From Prolixibacteraceae bacterium (GTDB taxonomy: Bacteria > Bacteroidota > Bacteroidia > Bacteroidales > Prolixibacteraceae), in NCBI GenBank assembly GCA_028683385.1, contig JAQUIJ010000002.1, forward strand, positions 372,001-436,000: 64,000 bases of DNA, written 5' to 3'. This document shows, piece after piece, positions 35,185-45,187 of this stretch; positions within the stretch are counted from its first letter, which is position 1; every line of letters begins with the position of its first letter. Below the pieces are notes generated by a model. It was not told the origin of the DNA. It saw only the letters and a list, made by a program, of their open reading frames with translations, and did no database searches. Both the position numbers and the translations under genes were made by a program.

Positions 35185-36222
35185 ATGAAATTTCCATTCA
35201 TTATCTGCAACTTGTTTTTGTTGTTACTCCATTCGAACTTATATGGACAGGGTGACGTGGCGAGAAATGAATTTACCTTCATGTTTTACAATACAGAGAA
35301 CCTTTTTGATACCGAAAATGATTCTTTAACAAATGACGAAGAATTTACTCCTGACGCCAATAGACATTGGAATCAAGCCAGACTTCATTCGAAAGCTGAG
35401 CGTTTGGCAAAAGTTGTTTTGGCCGCCGGAAAGTGGAATGCGCCTGTTGCTATTGGATTATGCGAAGTCGAAGACTTAAACGTTCTTGAGTTGCTGACCC
35501 GCAATGAACCTTTGGCCAGATTTCATTATAAAATTGTACACAAAGACTCGCCTGATTCAAGAGGTATTGATGTGGCATTACTTTACAGGCCTGAATTTTT
35601 TCGCCCATTTGATTATCAGGCAATACCAGTCACCGATGCCAAAGATAAATCGTTTAAAACCAGGGATATTTTGTTAATAAGTGGTGTGCTGAACGGGTGC
35701 GACACGCTACATGTTTTTGTAAATCACTGGCCATCCAGATATGGTGGAATAATGGAAACGTTAAGGTATCGTGGGTTGGCTGCTGAAACGCTCAAAAGAT
35801 CGGTTCAGAATTTGTTTGACCGATACCCAAAAGCCAAAATAATTTGCATGGGCGATTTTAACGATACGCCAACTGATGATAGTTTAGCAAAGATTCTAGG
35901 TGCAAAAGAATCAGATAATCTGGACTTAAATGGTGAAATGATCAATCTTTCCTCCGGATGGAATTCCGATGAAATTCAAACCATTAAAAGCAAATTTAGC
36001 TGGGAAGTATTTGATCAATTTATTGTTTCCGATTATTTTCTTCAAAGAAACAATTGTTTTGAGTTTCGGAAAGCTGAAATATTTAAAGCCGGATTCCTTC
36101 TGGAACCAGACTCGAAATATGGTGGTGTTAAACCAAAGCGCACTTATGTCGGGTTTAAATATCAGGAAGGATTTTCAGATCACCTTCCTGTTTTGCTTCG
36201 GGTTCAATTACTGAATCATTGA
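35185..36222 (+). CDS. Secreted endonuclease/exonuclease/phosphatase-fold protein
   Basis: A 345-residue member of the EEP superfamily with a signal peptide (about 1-21, ending NLYGQ). The conserved metal and catalytic motifs are in order: FMFYNTENLFD (N), IGLCEVED (E), NHWPSRYGG (H), MGDFNDTPTD (GDFND) and the closing FSDHLPVLL (SDH). Proteins of this type cut nucleic acids, phosphodiesters or lipid phosphates outside the cytoplasm. Which one is not readable here. Its last seven bases overlap the convergent cca gene. Confidence 0.87.
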   Translation: MKFPFIICNLFLLLLHSNLYGQGDVARNEFTFMFYNTENLFDTENDSLTNDEEFTPDANRHWNQARLHSKAERLAKVVLAAGKWNAPVAIGLCEVEDLNVLELLTRNEPLARFHYKIVHKDSPDSRGIDVALLYRPEFFRPFDYQAIPVTDAKDKSFKTRDILLISGVLNGCDTLHVFVNHWPSRYGGIMETLRYRGLAAETLKRSVQNLFDRYPKAKIICMGDFNDTPTDDSLAKILGAKESDNLDLNGEMINLSSGWNSDEIQTIKSKFSWEVFDQFIVSDYFLQRNNCFEFRKAEIFKAGFLLEPDSKYGGVKPKRTYVGFKYQEGFSDHLPVLLRVQLLNH

Positions 36223-37631
36223 TTTGCAACTGGTGTAAGCCCCATCTCTTTGGCTATTTTGAGCATATATTGAAATGCCTGATCATGATCATTTTGAATA
36301 ATCCCATCCAGAATGGCTTCTTTTATTGCGCTTTTGATTAAGCCAACTTCGCGGCATGGACTAAGCCCGTAAACTTCCATGATGGTTTCTCCGGTTACCG
36401 GTGGCTGGAAATTGCGAATGTGATCCTTTTCTTCCAAATCTTTGAGCTTTTGCCGTACCAACTGGAAGTTGCTGTAGTATTTCTTTACCTTTTCCTGGTT
36501 CTTTGACGTAATGTCAGCTTCGCATAAAGTCATCAGATCATCAATATCGTCGCCTGCTTCAAACAAAAGCCTGCGGATAGCCGAATCGGTTACTTCCTCT
36601 TCTGAAAGCACGATAGGACGCATATGAAGCTCAACAATCTTCTGAACGTACTTCATCTTCTCGTTCAAGGGAAATTTCATTTTTTTAAATAGTGCTGGTA
36701 CCATCTTCGCCCCAACAAAATTATGCGAATGGAACGTCCAACCCAGTTGTGGCGAATATTTCTTGGTAACAGGTTTGGCAATATCGTGTAATAAGGCGGA
36801 CCATCGCAACCAAAGATTGTTGGTATTAGGTGCAATGCGGTCTAGCACTTCCAAAGTATGGAAAAAATTGTCTTTATGACCAATGCCGTTCACTTCTTCG
36901 CGTCCTTTCATGCGATGCAATTCAGGAAAAATGATCTCCAGCAATCCCGTTTTATCCAATAATTTAAACCCAACTGATGGTTTTGAGGAAAGAATAATTT
37001 TATTCAATTCTTCTCCTATTCGTTCTTTCGAGATGATGTGAATTCGTTTTTTATTCAGCGCAATGGCTTCCAGTGTTTTTTCTTCAATAGTGAAGCCCAA
37101 CTGCGTTGCAAACCGGATAGCCCGCATCATTCGCAATGGATCGTCAGAAAAGGTAATTCCAGGTTCAAGAGGAGTTCGTAAGATTTTATTTTCAATATCC
37201 TGAATTCCGCCAAAAGGATCGATAAGTTCTCCAAATCGTTTACCGTTTAAGCAAATGGCCAAGGCATTAATGGTGAAGTCACGCCGGTTCTGGTCTTCTT
37301 CCAGAGTTCCGTCTTCAACGATTGGGTTCCGGGAATCTTCATTATACGATTCTTTTCGGGCACCAACAAATTCCACTTCGAGCGATTGGTATTTCAACAT
37401 TGCCGTGCCGTAATTTTTAAAAACGCTTACCTGAATATTGGGGCCTAATTTTTTTGCAACCATTTCAGCGAGCTGTATTCCGCTGCCAATAGTAACTACA
37501 TCAATATCGGGAGATGGTCGGTTAAGAATCAAGTCTCTGACAAATCCACCGATAACATAGGTTTCCTGATCAATTTTGTCAGCCAATTCTGAAATAACTT
37601 GAAATATAGGATGTTGAAGATGCTGCTTCAT
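36216..37631 (-). CDS. cca: tRNA nucleotidyltransferase with HD domain (CCA-adding)
   Basis: A 471-residue cytoplasmic enzyme that adds or repairs the 3' CCA of tRNA. The nucleotidyltransferase head shows YVIGGFVRDLIL near 23-35 and PDIDVVTIGSG with the metal DxD at about 38-42. RRDFTINALAICLNG and DPLRMMRAIRFATQLGF are the next class II motifs. The second half contains an HD phosphohydrolase domain (WSALLHDIAKPVTK). Class II enzymes with a C-terminal HD domain are common in Bacteroidota. Alternatively it could be poly(A) polymerase, but the RRDF and length favour CCA addition. It converges with the preceding nuclease gene, overlapping it by seven bases. Confidence 0.93.
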   Translation of the reverse strand: MKQHLQHPIFQVISELADKIDQETYVIGGFVRDLILNRPSPDIDVVTIGSGIQLAEMVAKKLGPNIQVSVFKNYGTAMLKYQSLEVEFVGARKESYNEDSRNPIVEDGTLEEDQNRRDFTINALAICLNGKRFGELIDPFGGIQDIENKILRTPLEPGITFSDDPLRMMRAIRFATQLGFTIEEKTLEAIALNKKRIHIISKERIGEELNKIILSSKPSVGFKLLDKTGLLEIIFPELHRMKGREEVNGIGHKDNFFHTLEVLDRIAPNTNNLWLRWSALLHDIAKPVTKKYSPQLGWTFHSHNFVGAKMVPALFKKMKFPLNEKMKYVQKIVELHMRPIVLSEEEVTDSAIRRLLFEAGDDIDDLMTLCEADITSKNQEKVKKYYSNFQLVRQKLKDLEEKDHIRNFQPPVTGETIMEVYGLSPCREVGLIKSAIKEAILDGIIQNDHDQAFQYMLKIAKEMGLTPVANQ

Positions 37632-37695
37632 GAAATAAATTCCGATTTAAACGTATTGAGATAATTATATATGACAATTTGTGTTTTAATAGTGA

Positions 37696-37703
37696 CAAAA
37701 TTA
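37696..37703 (-). promoter_or_regulatory. Candidate -7 element (TAATTTTG) for cca
   Basis: The minus strand reads TAATTTTG, matching TAnnTTTG, 64 bases before the cca ATG. Confidence 0.35.
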
Positions 37704-37784
37704 CAATTAATTGCAGTTTAGAGGTACAAACCAAGATTTTAATTTATTGGCATACGAATTGATATTGATATATCAAATAATGTG

Positions 37785-37792
37785 TATATTTG
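37785..37792 (+). promoter_or_regulatory. Candidate -7 element (TATATTTG) for the thioredoxin gene
   Basis: TATATTTG lies 20 bases before the thioredoxin ATG, the spacing expected for a short leader. Confidence 0.5.
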
Positions 37793-37812
37793 TATAATTA
37801 AAATTCATAACA

Positions 37813-38184
37813 ATGTTAGAACATTTAACAAAAGAGACTTTCAAAGAAAAGGTATTTAACTTTGACCTCAATAAAGAATGGAAATTTGAAGGAAAAACTC
37901 CTTGTATGATTGATTTTTATGCCGATTGGTGCGGTCCATGTAAAATGGTTGCTCCAGTTTTGGAAGAACTTCAAAAAGAATATGGAGAAAACCTTGTCAT
38001 TTATAAAGTGAATACCGAAGACGAACGGGAATTATCAGCCTTGTTTGGTATCCAAAGTATTCCTTCATTATTGTTTGTTCCTGTCGACGGACAGCCACAA
38101 ATGGCAATGGGAGCGTTACCCAAATCAACGTTTGAAAAAGCCATTGCCGATGTGTTGAACGTAAAGAAACCAGAAATCAATTAA
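37813..38184 (+). CDS. trxA: Thioredoxin
   Basis: A 123-residue cytoplasmic disulfide reductase. The active site WCGPC is at residues 39-43 inside DFYADWCGPCKMVAPVLEEL, and the cis-proline loop is SIPSLLF. There is no signal peptide. The N-terminus is about 15 residues longer than E. coli thioredoxin, which is usual in Bacteroidota. It has its own promoter and converges with murF, leaving only four bases between the stop codons. Confidence 0.95.
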   Translation: MLEHLTKETFKEKVFNFDLNKEWKFEGKTPCMIDFYADWCGPCKMVAPVLEELQKEYGENLVIYKVNTEDERELSALFGIQSIPSLLFVPVDGQPQMAMGALPKSTFEKAIADVLNVKKPEIN

Positions 38185-38188
38185 GCTT

Positions 38189-39481
38189 TTAAGGTAGCAA
38201 TTCAAGAATTTTCTCAAGGTGTATTCCTCTTGAACCTTTAATAAGAATTAGTTTATTTTCAATAGGTTGTGTTTTTAGGTAGTTTGAAAGAAGTTCGACT
38301 TGGTCGAACTTCTTTTTTTGTGTCCGGTCAATTGTATTTTTAAATTGAGGCCCAACAAGATATACTTCCGAAAATTTTTGTTCCTCAATGAAATCCGTAA
38401 TTTTTTGATGTTCTTCTGCCGAAACAGTACCCAGTTCTAGCATATCGCCCAAAATGATGCATTTGTTTTCATGTCGGATGCCTGCAAAATTGGAGAGTGC
38501 CGCCATCATACTTGTTGGATTTGCATTGTATGCGTCCATGATGATGGTGTTTTTTGTTTTTTGAATCAACTGGGACCGGTTGTTTGATGGTGAATATTCT
38601 GCTATGGCATTTTGTATTAGCAACGGATCCACTTCGAAGTATTTTCCAACGCAGGCTGCGGCCAAAAGGTTTTCGAAATTGTAATCGCCAATCAGTTTCG
38701 ATTTCAGGTAAAGCCAACCTTTTGGGAAAAGCGCTTTAACTACTAAATAATTGTCAGTACTAGCAAGTTCTCCAGCCATGAAATAATCAGTCGATTTTCC
38801 ATAGCTTATTTGTTCAATATGATTAGCCTGTTTAGTCAATAGAGAATTGTCGGCATTCACAAAGCATTTGCCTCCATTATCTCTGAGGAAATCATACATT
38901 TCTGACTTGGTTTTTATGACACCTTCAAATGAGCCAAAACCTTCCAGATGCGCTTTCCCAATATTAGTGATTATACCAAAATCAGGATTGGCAATCTCGC
39001 AGAGGATTTTTATTTCTCCCGGATGATTGGCACCCATTTCAACCACTCCAAACTCAGTTTCTGTACTCATTGAAAGTAAAGTTAAAGGAACTCCAATGTG
39101 ATTATTCAGGTTACCTTTAGTGGAATTCACTTTAAATTTCTTCGATAGGACGGCTGTAATAAGTTCTTTAGTTGTTGTTTTGCCATTTGTTCCGGTAATC
39201 GCCAGAATTGGTAGTCCCAATTGATTCCGATGATGTTGAGCCAGCTGTTGAAGGCTAAGCAGTACATTCTTAACTAGTATCATCTTATCATTCGTTGCAA
39301 ATTCCGGTTCATCGATTACTGCGTATGCCGCTCCTTTCGATATTGCTTCGTGTGCAAAGGCATTGCCATTGAAATTGTCACCTTTTAAAGCGAAAAAGAT
39401 GCTATTTGCAGGTATGTTTCTTGAATCAGTAGTTACTGTCGGGTGTTCCCGGAAAATTGCATATAAGTTGGCGATTTCCAT
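38189..39481 (-). CDS. murF: UDP-N-acetylmuramoyl-tripeptide--D-alanyl-D-alanine ligase
   Basis: MurF adds D-Ala-D-Ala to the UDP-MurNAc-tripeptide, the last cytoplasmic step of peptidoglycan precursor synthesis. The 430-residue protein has the N-terminal substrate domain (FFALKGDNFNGN), the central ATP-binding domain with P-loop AITGTNGKTTTKELI near 95-109 and the NHIGVPLTLL and GEIKILCEIANPDFGIITNIG motifs, and the C-terminal domain with DAYNANPTSMMAAL near 316-329. It lies 69 bases after gldJ on the same strand; a hairpin between them suggests partly separate expression. Confidence 0.96.
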   Translation of the reverse strand: MEIANLYAIFREHPTVTTDSRNIPANSIFFALKGDNFNGNAFAHEAISKGAAYAVIDEPEFATNDKMILVKNVLLSLQQLAQHHRNQLGLPILAITGTNGKTTTKELITAVLSKKFKVNSTKGNLNNHIGVPLTLLSMSTETEFGVVEMGANHPGEIKILCEIANPDFGIITNIGKAHLEGFGSFEGVIKTKSEMYDFLRDNGGKCFVNADNSLLTKQANHIEQISYGKSTDYFMAGELASTDNYLVVKALFPKGWLYLKSKLIGDYNFENLLAAACVGKYFEVDPLLIQNAIAEYSPSNNRSQLIQKTKNTIIMDAYNANPTSMMAALSNFAGIRHENKCIILGDMLELGTVSAEEHQKITDFIEEQKFSEVYLVGPQFKNTIDRTQKKKFDQVELLSNYLKTQPIENKLILIKGSRGIHLEKILELLP

Positions 39482-39492
39482 AGTTGGTGTTT

Positions 39493-39527
39493 AAAAAAGA
39501 AAACCCCACTTTTTCAAATGAGGTTTT
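39493..39527 (-). terminator. Hairpin between gldJ and murF
   Basis: On the minus strand AAAACCTCA pairs with TGGGGTTTT (one G-T pair) around a 10-base loop, followed by CTTTTTT. It is a fair terminator for gldJ, possibly leaky so that murF can be read through. Confidence 0.65.
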
Positions 39528-39550
39528 ATATATTAAAAAATTAAACTCTA

Positions 39551-40999
39551 TTAAAATCCGTCAGGACTTCCAACCCGTGTCATGGCACAACGGAAGCCTA
39601 AATCACTTGCAGATTCTGTTTCCAGACGATACCTGCGGGCACCTGGACTTAACCAATAAGGTCTGTCTTTCCAGCTTCCTCCTTTATAAATTCTGGATTT
39701 ATCTGAAATCAAAGAAGAGAACTGTCCTTCTTTGGTTGACTGAATGTACATGTTATTGGTTTTTGTTTTGTCCTTTTGTGTATTCCAGTCATCACCTTCA
39801 ATAACCTGAGAAGTATAATCTCCATCCTTGAAGTTTCTGTAATCAGCAATCGTGTCTTTTACCAATTCACCAAATTCATTACGAACCAATTTGCCATCAG
39901 TGTCAGTTCTGTATTTGGTAAAAGTATTTCCGCGGAAAGGTTGAAACTCTGCAACATCAGCAGATGATAAGGGACGATATACATCGGCAACCCATTCATT
40001 CACATTGCCAGCCATACAATACAGTCCGTAATCGTTTGGATCATATGATGTAACCGGAGCAGTAATGTCAGCATTGTCGTTTAACGCACCTGCCATACCC
40101 ATTAAGTCGCCTCGGCCACGGGTGAAGTTAGCCATCATACGACCTCTGGTTTTCTTGTTATCGTCACGTAGGTAAGTTCCATTCCAGGGATAAAGTTTCC
40201 GGTTGGTCAGGAGTTCATCTTCTGTATTCCCAACTAATCCAAGTGCCGCATATTCCCATTCCGCTTCGGTAGGGAGACGATAGTTTGGAAGCAGCAATCC
40301 GTCTTCCCAACGAACTTTGCGATTGGTTCCGGATGCATCTTTAAGTGGTTTCTTCCCTTCGGTACCTTGATATAAACCTGCAAGATATGATTCAGTAGTA
40401 AATACATTTTGACCACTTTGAGTATTGTCAATTGTAATTACGCCCTTATCGGCTAATATTTTTTCATTTACACGGTCTGTTCTCCATTTGGAGTAGGCAT
40501 CGGCCTGTTTCCAGGAAACTCCTACGACCGGATAATTCCCGTATGCCGGATGGCGCAGGTAATTTGTGATGTATGGTTCGTTAAAAGCCAATTCTTCTCT
40601 CCAGACAAGAGTGTCGGGAAGTGCCGATCCATATTTTTCAGGATTAGAAGGATAAACTCTTCTCAACCAAAATAAATATTCCCGATAGTCGAGATTGGAA
40701 ACTTCGGTTTCATCCATATAAAAGGAGGCAACAGTAACTCGCTTTGGCACATTATTCCAATCGTACATCACGTCTTGTTCGACACGACCCATTGTAAACG
40801 TACCACCCTGAATGAAAACCAATCCTGGGCCAGTTTCTTGTTTGTAATTGTCATCAGACTGAAAACCACCATTTTTTGGATCTCCAAATTCCCATCCAGT
40901 TGCATGAGAAGTGTCAGAACCTCCTTTACCTTTTCCAATCAATCCGCATCCAGCCATTAATGTGGCGAGACCAAATAATATTATGGATCTAAATTTCAT
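39551..40999 (-). CDS. gldJ: Gliding motility/type IX secretion lipoprotein GldJ
   Basis: An outer-membrane-associated lipoprotein needed for gliding and for stability of the type IX secretion apparatus in Flavobacterium. Starting at ATG 40999 gives 482 residues with a lipoprotein signal MKFRSIILFGLATLMAGC; the in-frame upstream extension to 41029 would spoil it. The body is a formylglycine-generating-enzyme/SUMF1-like domain, as in GldK and GldJ: FIQGGTFTMGRVEQD, YMDETEVSNLDYREYL, YPVVGVSWKQADAYSKW, YRLPTEAEWEYAA, GLYCMAGNVNEWVADVY, and RIYKGGSWKDRPYWLSPGAR. The neighbours porU and porV, transcribed divergently, and murF strongly support GldJ rather than GldK, although the two are related. 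Confidence 0.9.
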   Translation of the reverse strand: MKFRSIILFGLATLMAGCGLIGKGKGGSDTSHATGWEFGDPKNGGFQSDDNYKQETGPGLVFIQGGTFTMGRVEQDVMYDWNNVPKRVTVASFYMDETEVSNLDYREYLFWLRRVYPSNPEKYGSALPDTLVWREELAFNEPYITNYLRHPAYGNYPVVGVSWKQADAYSKWRTDRVNEKILADKGVITIDNTQSGQNVFTTESYLAGLYQGTEGKKPLKDASGTNRKVRWEDGLLLPNYRLPTEAEWEYAALGLVGNTEDELLTNRKLYPWNGTYLRDDNKKTRGRMMANFTRGRGDLMGMAGALNDNADITAPVTSYDPNDYGLYCMAGNVNEWVADVYRPLSSADVAEFQPFRGNTFTKYRTDTDGKLVRNEFGELVKDTIADYRNFKDGDYTSQVIEGDDWNTQKDKTKTNNMYIQSTKEGQFSSLISDKSRIYKGGSWKDRPYWLSPGARRYRLETESASDLGFRCAMTRVGSPDGF

Positions 41000-41313
41000 G
41001 TGTTTATGATTTGTTTTTAAATGCCACATGTAACTCGCCAGATGAAGCCTTCATTGTGCATGAGTAACTTAAGGTACTGACTCGTTTCATCGTATATTTT
41101 CTTTTCTGTTATTTAAAAGACTCACAAATATAACTAAATTGTTGAATTGATATTGTTCATGTATTCAATCTTTTTTTTACACTTGTTGTTTGTACTGCAT
41201 ATCTTTGCCACTGATAATTAAGGTAGGGAAAGTTTAGTTTTACATTGTGACATAATGTTATAATATTTGTACTTACTTCTCGTTTAAATAATAGTGTAAT
41301 AAATAAATACATA
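41000..41313. promoter_or_regulatory. Divergent gldJ/porU promoter region
   Basis: No gene is visible in this 314-base AT-rich gap. Minus-strand TATATTTG (plus 41125-41132) could serve gldJ, and plus-strand TATCTTTG (41200-41207) could serve porU, with leaders of about 125 and 106 bases. A shared control region would link production of these type IX components. Confidence 0.45.
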
Positions 41314-44300
41314 ATGCTAAGATTATTACTTTTTTGTGGACTCCTTTTAGTTAATTTCAATAGTTGGTCAGCTGATTTTCATCGCAAAATTAATTGGAAT
41401 CAAAACCTACTAAATGTTGATGCAACTCAAAATACTTCTTTAAATTTTGAAGGTAGTATAATTATTGATCAGTCACGATTGCCATATTGGGTTGAAAGTT
41501 TTGATTTAAATAATTCGAATATTGAAATTTCAATAAACGATGCAATTTTTGAACCTATTCCAAATTTACCAATTGCATTTCATGATTCAATTGGGAGTGA
41601 TTTAAATTTTAAGCATGAAATTGGCACAAATTCTGGGCGATCGGTGCTTAGGTTAGCGGTTTTTCCTTTTGTCAGGAGAAATAGCCAGATTGAAAGATTG
41701 GTAGAATTCACTGTATCAATCAAAGAAAATCCCAATCATTTAAAATCGGCTTCTTCGGCGTATCCATGGAAAGCGACATCAGTCCTGGCATCGGGCAAAT
41801 GGATTAAAATCAAGACAAAAAATAAAGGTATTTATAAAGTTACATTCGATCAGCTTAAGTCATGGGGGTTTTCAAATCCAGATCAGGTTTCTGTTTATGG
41901 CAACGGTGGTTATATGTTGCCGTTTTTAAATGAAGATATTGGATTTGATGACTTGAATGCTTACCCGATTTTTAAGGGAAAGGACAATGCCAGTAAAGAT
42001 TGCTTGTTCTTCTATTCAACTGGAAGTGTACGTATTAATGAAGATGCAACAACTGGAATCTTGACCCATAAGCAAAATTACTATTCTACCGAAACATACT
42101 TTTATCTTTCTGATCAGGGAACGCCCAAGATTATTTCAAAAGCCGCTGAACTCACAGACAATAAGACCAGGACAATTAATTCTTTTAGCAATTATGCTTT
42201 TTATGAAAAAGACACTGTTAATCTAATATCTTCGGGCAGTCAATGGTTTGGAGAGAAATTTAATTCAGGTCAATCTCAAACAGTTAGTTTAACACTCGAT
42301 AATCCTGATTTGACTAAATCGGCTCAGTTTGTTATTTCTGCGGTTGGCCGATCATCAGCTTTAAGTACGATGGATGTAACATTGAATGGATCATCAAAGA
42401 GTAATATTACGTTTAATGCACTTCCGGTAACCGATCCAACTTCCGATTTTGCTGATCAACAGATTGTTTCATTTTCAGGACTTCCACCATCAAAAAGTCT
42501 TCAGATTAAGCTGACTTATAGTGCATCAAATAGCACCTCAAACGCCTGGCTTGACTATGTATCTGTTAATTATCAAAGTTTGCTGAATATGACTGCCGAT
42601 GTTTATTTATTTCGGGGAAAAGGGGCTGATGGGACCAATCTGGCTTCTGAGTTTGTTTTGAGCGGCGCTTCAGCAACCACTAAAATATACGACATAACCG
42701 ACATCAACAATACCTTTGAGGTGCCTGCCACTTATTTGGACGGCCAGCTTAAATTTAAATCAAGTTCAGCCGTGACCCGCGAATATGTGGCGTTTAATCC
42801 TGGCGGAACAATCCCTGTTCCTGAATTGGTTGGGACGATAGCCAATCAAAATTTACATGCAGCCGATCTTTCAGACATGATTATTGTGTCAAATTCTGCA
42901 TTAGAAAATGCGGCTGACTCATTGGCCGAGTTTCACCGTAGAACAGATGGAATGACTGTACAGGTTGTCACTCCTGATATTATTTACAACGAATTTTCAG
43001 GTGGACTTCCTGATCCATCAGGTCTCCGGAATTATTTCAGAATGTGCTATGATCTTGGTAAAGCGAGTGGGAAAAATACACTGAAATACATTTTGCTGAT
43101 GGGCGATGGATCGTATGACAACCGAAATATTCTGGGCAAAAATCACAACCTCCTCCCAACTTTCCAGTCGGAGAATTCGCTTTCCCCAACAGAATCGTTT
43201 GTCACCGATGATTTCTTTGTGTTTCTCGATCAGGATGAAGGAGGGGCTCAGGGAATCGTAGATCTTGGAATTGGGCGTATTCCGGCAGGTACATTGGAAA
43301 TTGCTGATGCAGTAGTCAGTAAAATCAAAAATTACAACCAACAGAAAACTATGGGAAATTGGCGGAATGTGGTTACTTTTATAGGAGACGATGAGGATTA
43401 TAACACTCATATGAGCCAGGCTGAAAGTTTAGCAACATCGGTAAATAAATCATATCCCGGGTTTTTTACTGATAAAATCTACCTTGATGCGTACACGCAA
43501 ATTTCGACTTCAGGAGGAGAGAAATATCCTGATGTAACTGCGGCTATAAATAATCGTGTAAAACAAGGGACATTGGTAATGAACTATACCGGGCATGCCA
43601 ATGAAAAATATTTGGCCGATGAAAAAGTATTGGACATTTCCGAAATAAATAAATGGTCAAACACGAATAAGTTACCAATATTTGTAACTGCGACCTGCGA
43701 ATTCAGTCGATTTGATGCAGATGAGACATCCGCTGGAGAAGAAATTTTGTTTAATCCTCTTGGTGGTGGAATTGGTCTTTTTTCGACCACAAGATTGGTT
43801 TACTCAGGAGCAAATTTTGTTCTGAACAACAAATTCTTTCAGTATATTTTTGAAAAAGATCAACAGGGGAATAACCTGCGATTAGGCGATGTGATGCAGA
43901 AAGCAAAAGCTGATGCCAATACAGGAACTAACCAGTTGAATTTTACCTTACTGGCCGATCCGGCGATGCGGTTGGCAAATCCTAATTTTCAGGTGAAGAC
44001 CATCAGTATTGACGGGAAGGATGTCGGTACACAAACTGATACCATTCGAACATTATCTGTTGTAACCGTTAAAGGATACGTGGCCGATAATAGCGGGGCT
44101 AAACTAACTTCGTTTAATGGAGAAATAATTCCGACGGTATACGATAAAGCGATGCAGGTTGAAACACTTGGAAATGCTGGACAAACTCCAATGAGTTATT
44201 CGGTACAAAATAGCATTATTTATAAGGGGTTGGCCAGCGTTAAAAATGGGGAGTTTGAGTTTTCGTTTTTTGTTCCGAAAGATATTTCGTATAAAATTGA

Positions 44301-45057
44301 TAAAGGTAAAATACTCTATTATGCTTATAACGAAACCGTTGATGCGCAAGGCTATTTTGATGGATTTTACGTTGGTGGAGCATCAAGTAATACCACATCA
44401 GACTCAAAAGGACCTGGTGTTGAATTGTTTCTTAACTCCGATTCGTTTAAAGACGGAGACTTGGTGAGTGCCAGTTCCGTTTTGATTGCAAATATTAATG
44501 ATGAGACAGGAATCAATACTTCAGGAACCGGTATTGGACATGATATTACTGCGATCCTCGATGATGATTATACCAATATTATGATCTTAAATGATTATTT
44601 TCAAGCTGATAAAGATAAATATACCAGCGGAAAGATAATTTTCCCACTCACGAACTTGTCTGAAGGCGAGCATGTTCTCAAGCTGAAAGTCTGGGATGTG
44701 CTAAATAATTCTTCGGAAGTGGAAATCAGGTTTGTGGTGAAGGATGATTTTAGGATCGAAACCCTTACCTGCTACCCCAATCCGATGCAGGGACAAACCA
44801 AGTTTATTTTTACACATAATCAGCCTGATGAATCGTTTGACGTTAGACTTGAAGTCTTTTCAAGTTCAGGTGCCCAAATGGATGTATTTAAAACAACAGT
44901 TGGCTCATCCGGAACTGAAAGTTTGCCATTTTCATGGACTCCGGCAGATCGGTTTGTGAAAATGATTCCTGGCGTATATATTTATAGACTTACCGTAACA
45001 ACAAATGATGGAAAGGTTAGCAGTGGCTCAGGCCGACTGGTTTTTATTTACCGTTAA
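41314..45057 (+). CDS. porU: Type IX secretion system sortase PorU
   Basis: A 1247-residue C25-family (gingipain-like) cysteine protease that removes the C-terminal signal from type IX cargo at the cell surface and joins it to anionic lipopolysaccharide. A signal peptide (about 1-20, LLLFCGLLLVNFNSWSA) is present. The C25 domain occupies roughly 520-900, with catalytic H761 in NYTGHANEKYLAD and C795 in TATCEFSRFD. After beta-sandwich domains, the C-terminus (about 1150-1247) is itself a sorting-domain-like fold starting TLTCYPNPMQGQTKFIF and ending in GVYIYRLTV. Length fits PorU. The next gene is its known partner porV. Confidence 0.95.
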   Translation: MLRLLLFCGLLLVNFNSWSADFHRKINWNQNLLNVDATQNTSLNFEGSIIIDQSRLPYWVESFDLNNSNIEISINDAIFEPIPNLPIAFHDSIGSDLNFKHEIGTNSGRSVLRLAVFPFVRRNSQIERLVEFTVSIKENPNHLKSASSAYPWKATSVLASGKWIKIKTKNKGIYKVTFDQLKSWGFSNPDQVSVYGNGGYMLPFLNEDIGFDDLNAYPIFKGKDNASKDCLFFYSTGSVRINEDATTGILTHKQNYYSTETYFYLSDQGTPKIISKAAELTDNKTRTINSFSNYAFYEKDTVNLISSGSQWFGEKFNSGQSQTVSLTLDNPDLTKSAQFVISAVGRSSALSTMDVTLNGSSKSNITFNALPVTDPTSDFADQQIVSFSGLPPSKSLQIKLTYSASNSTSNAWLDYVSVNYQSLLNMTADVYLFRGKGADGTNLASEFVLSGASATTKIYDITDINNTFEVPATYLDGQLKFKSSSAVTREYVAFNPGGTIPVPELVGTIANQNLHAADLSDMIIVSNSALENAADSLAEFHRRTDGMTVQVVTPDIIYNEFSGGLPDPSGLRNYFRMCYDLGKASGKNTLKYILLMGDGSYDNRNILGKNHNLLPTFQSENSLSPTESFVTDDFFVFLDQDEGGAQGIVDLGIGRIPAGTLEIADAVVSKIKNYNQQKTMGNWRNVVTFIGDDEDYNTHMSQAESLATSVNKSYPGFFTDKIYLDAYTQISTSGGEKYPDVTAAINNRVKQGTLVMNYTGHANEKYLADEKVLDISEINKWSNTNKLPIFVTATCEFSRFDADETSAGEEILFNPLGGGIGLFSTTRLVYSGANFVLNNKFFQYIFEKDQQGNNLRLGDVMQKAKADANTGTNQLNFTLLADPAMRLANPNFQVKTISIDGKDVGTQTDTIRTLSVVTVKGYVADNSGAKLTSFNGEIIPTVYDKAMQVETLGNAGQTPMSYSVQNSIIYKGLASVKNGEFEFSFFVPKDISYKIDKGKILYYAYNETVDAQGYFDGFYVGGASSNTTSDSKGPGVELFLNSDSFKDGDLVSASSVLIANINDETGINTSGTGIGHDITAILDDDYTNIMILNDYFQADKDKYTSGKIIFPLTNLSEGEHVLKLKVWDVLNNSSEVEIRFVVKDDFRIETLTCYPNPMQGQTKFIFTHNQPDESFDVRLEVFSSSGAQMDVFKTTVGSSGTESLPFSWTPADRFVKMIPGVYIYRLTVTTNDGKVSSGSGRLVFIYR

Positions 45058-45149
45058 AAATATATCCAAAACTTTCTGGTGTAATACTATTTTAGATAGT
45101 TGTCCGTTTATATTTTTGTTTGTCTGGTAAGTTCTCCTTTACAAACATC

Positions 45150-45157
45150 TATATTTG
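45150..45157 (+). promoter_or_regulatory. Candidate -7 element (TATATTTG) for porV
   Basis: TATATTTG stands 31 bases before the porV ATG at 45188; a second TAnnTTTG match (TATTTTTG) is at 45111-45118. Their presence means an earlier in-frame TTG at 45155 is unlikely to be the start. Confidence 0.5.
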
Positions 45158-45187
45158 CAAATTCAAAAAAATATTGAACGATTTAAA

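Noticed and set aside
40999-41029. Upstream in-frame ATG as gldJ start
   Set aside because: The added residues would sit before, and spoil, a typical lipoprotein signal that starts at 40999.
45155-45187. Upstream TTG as porV start
   Set aside because: It overlaps the TATATTTG promoter motif and would place 11 extra residues before a clean signal peptide.
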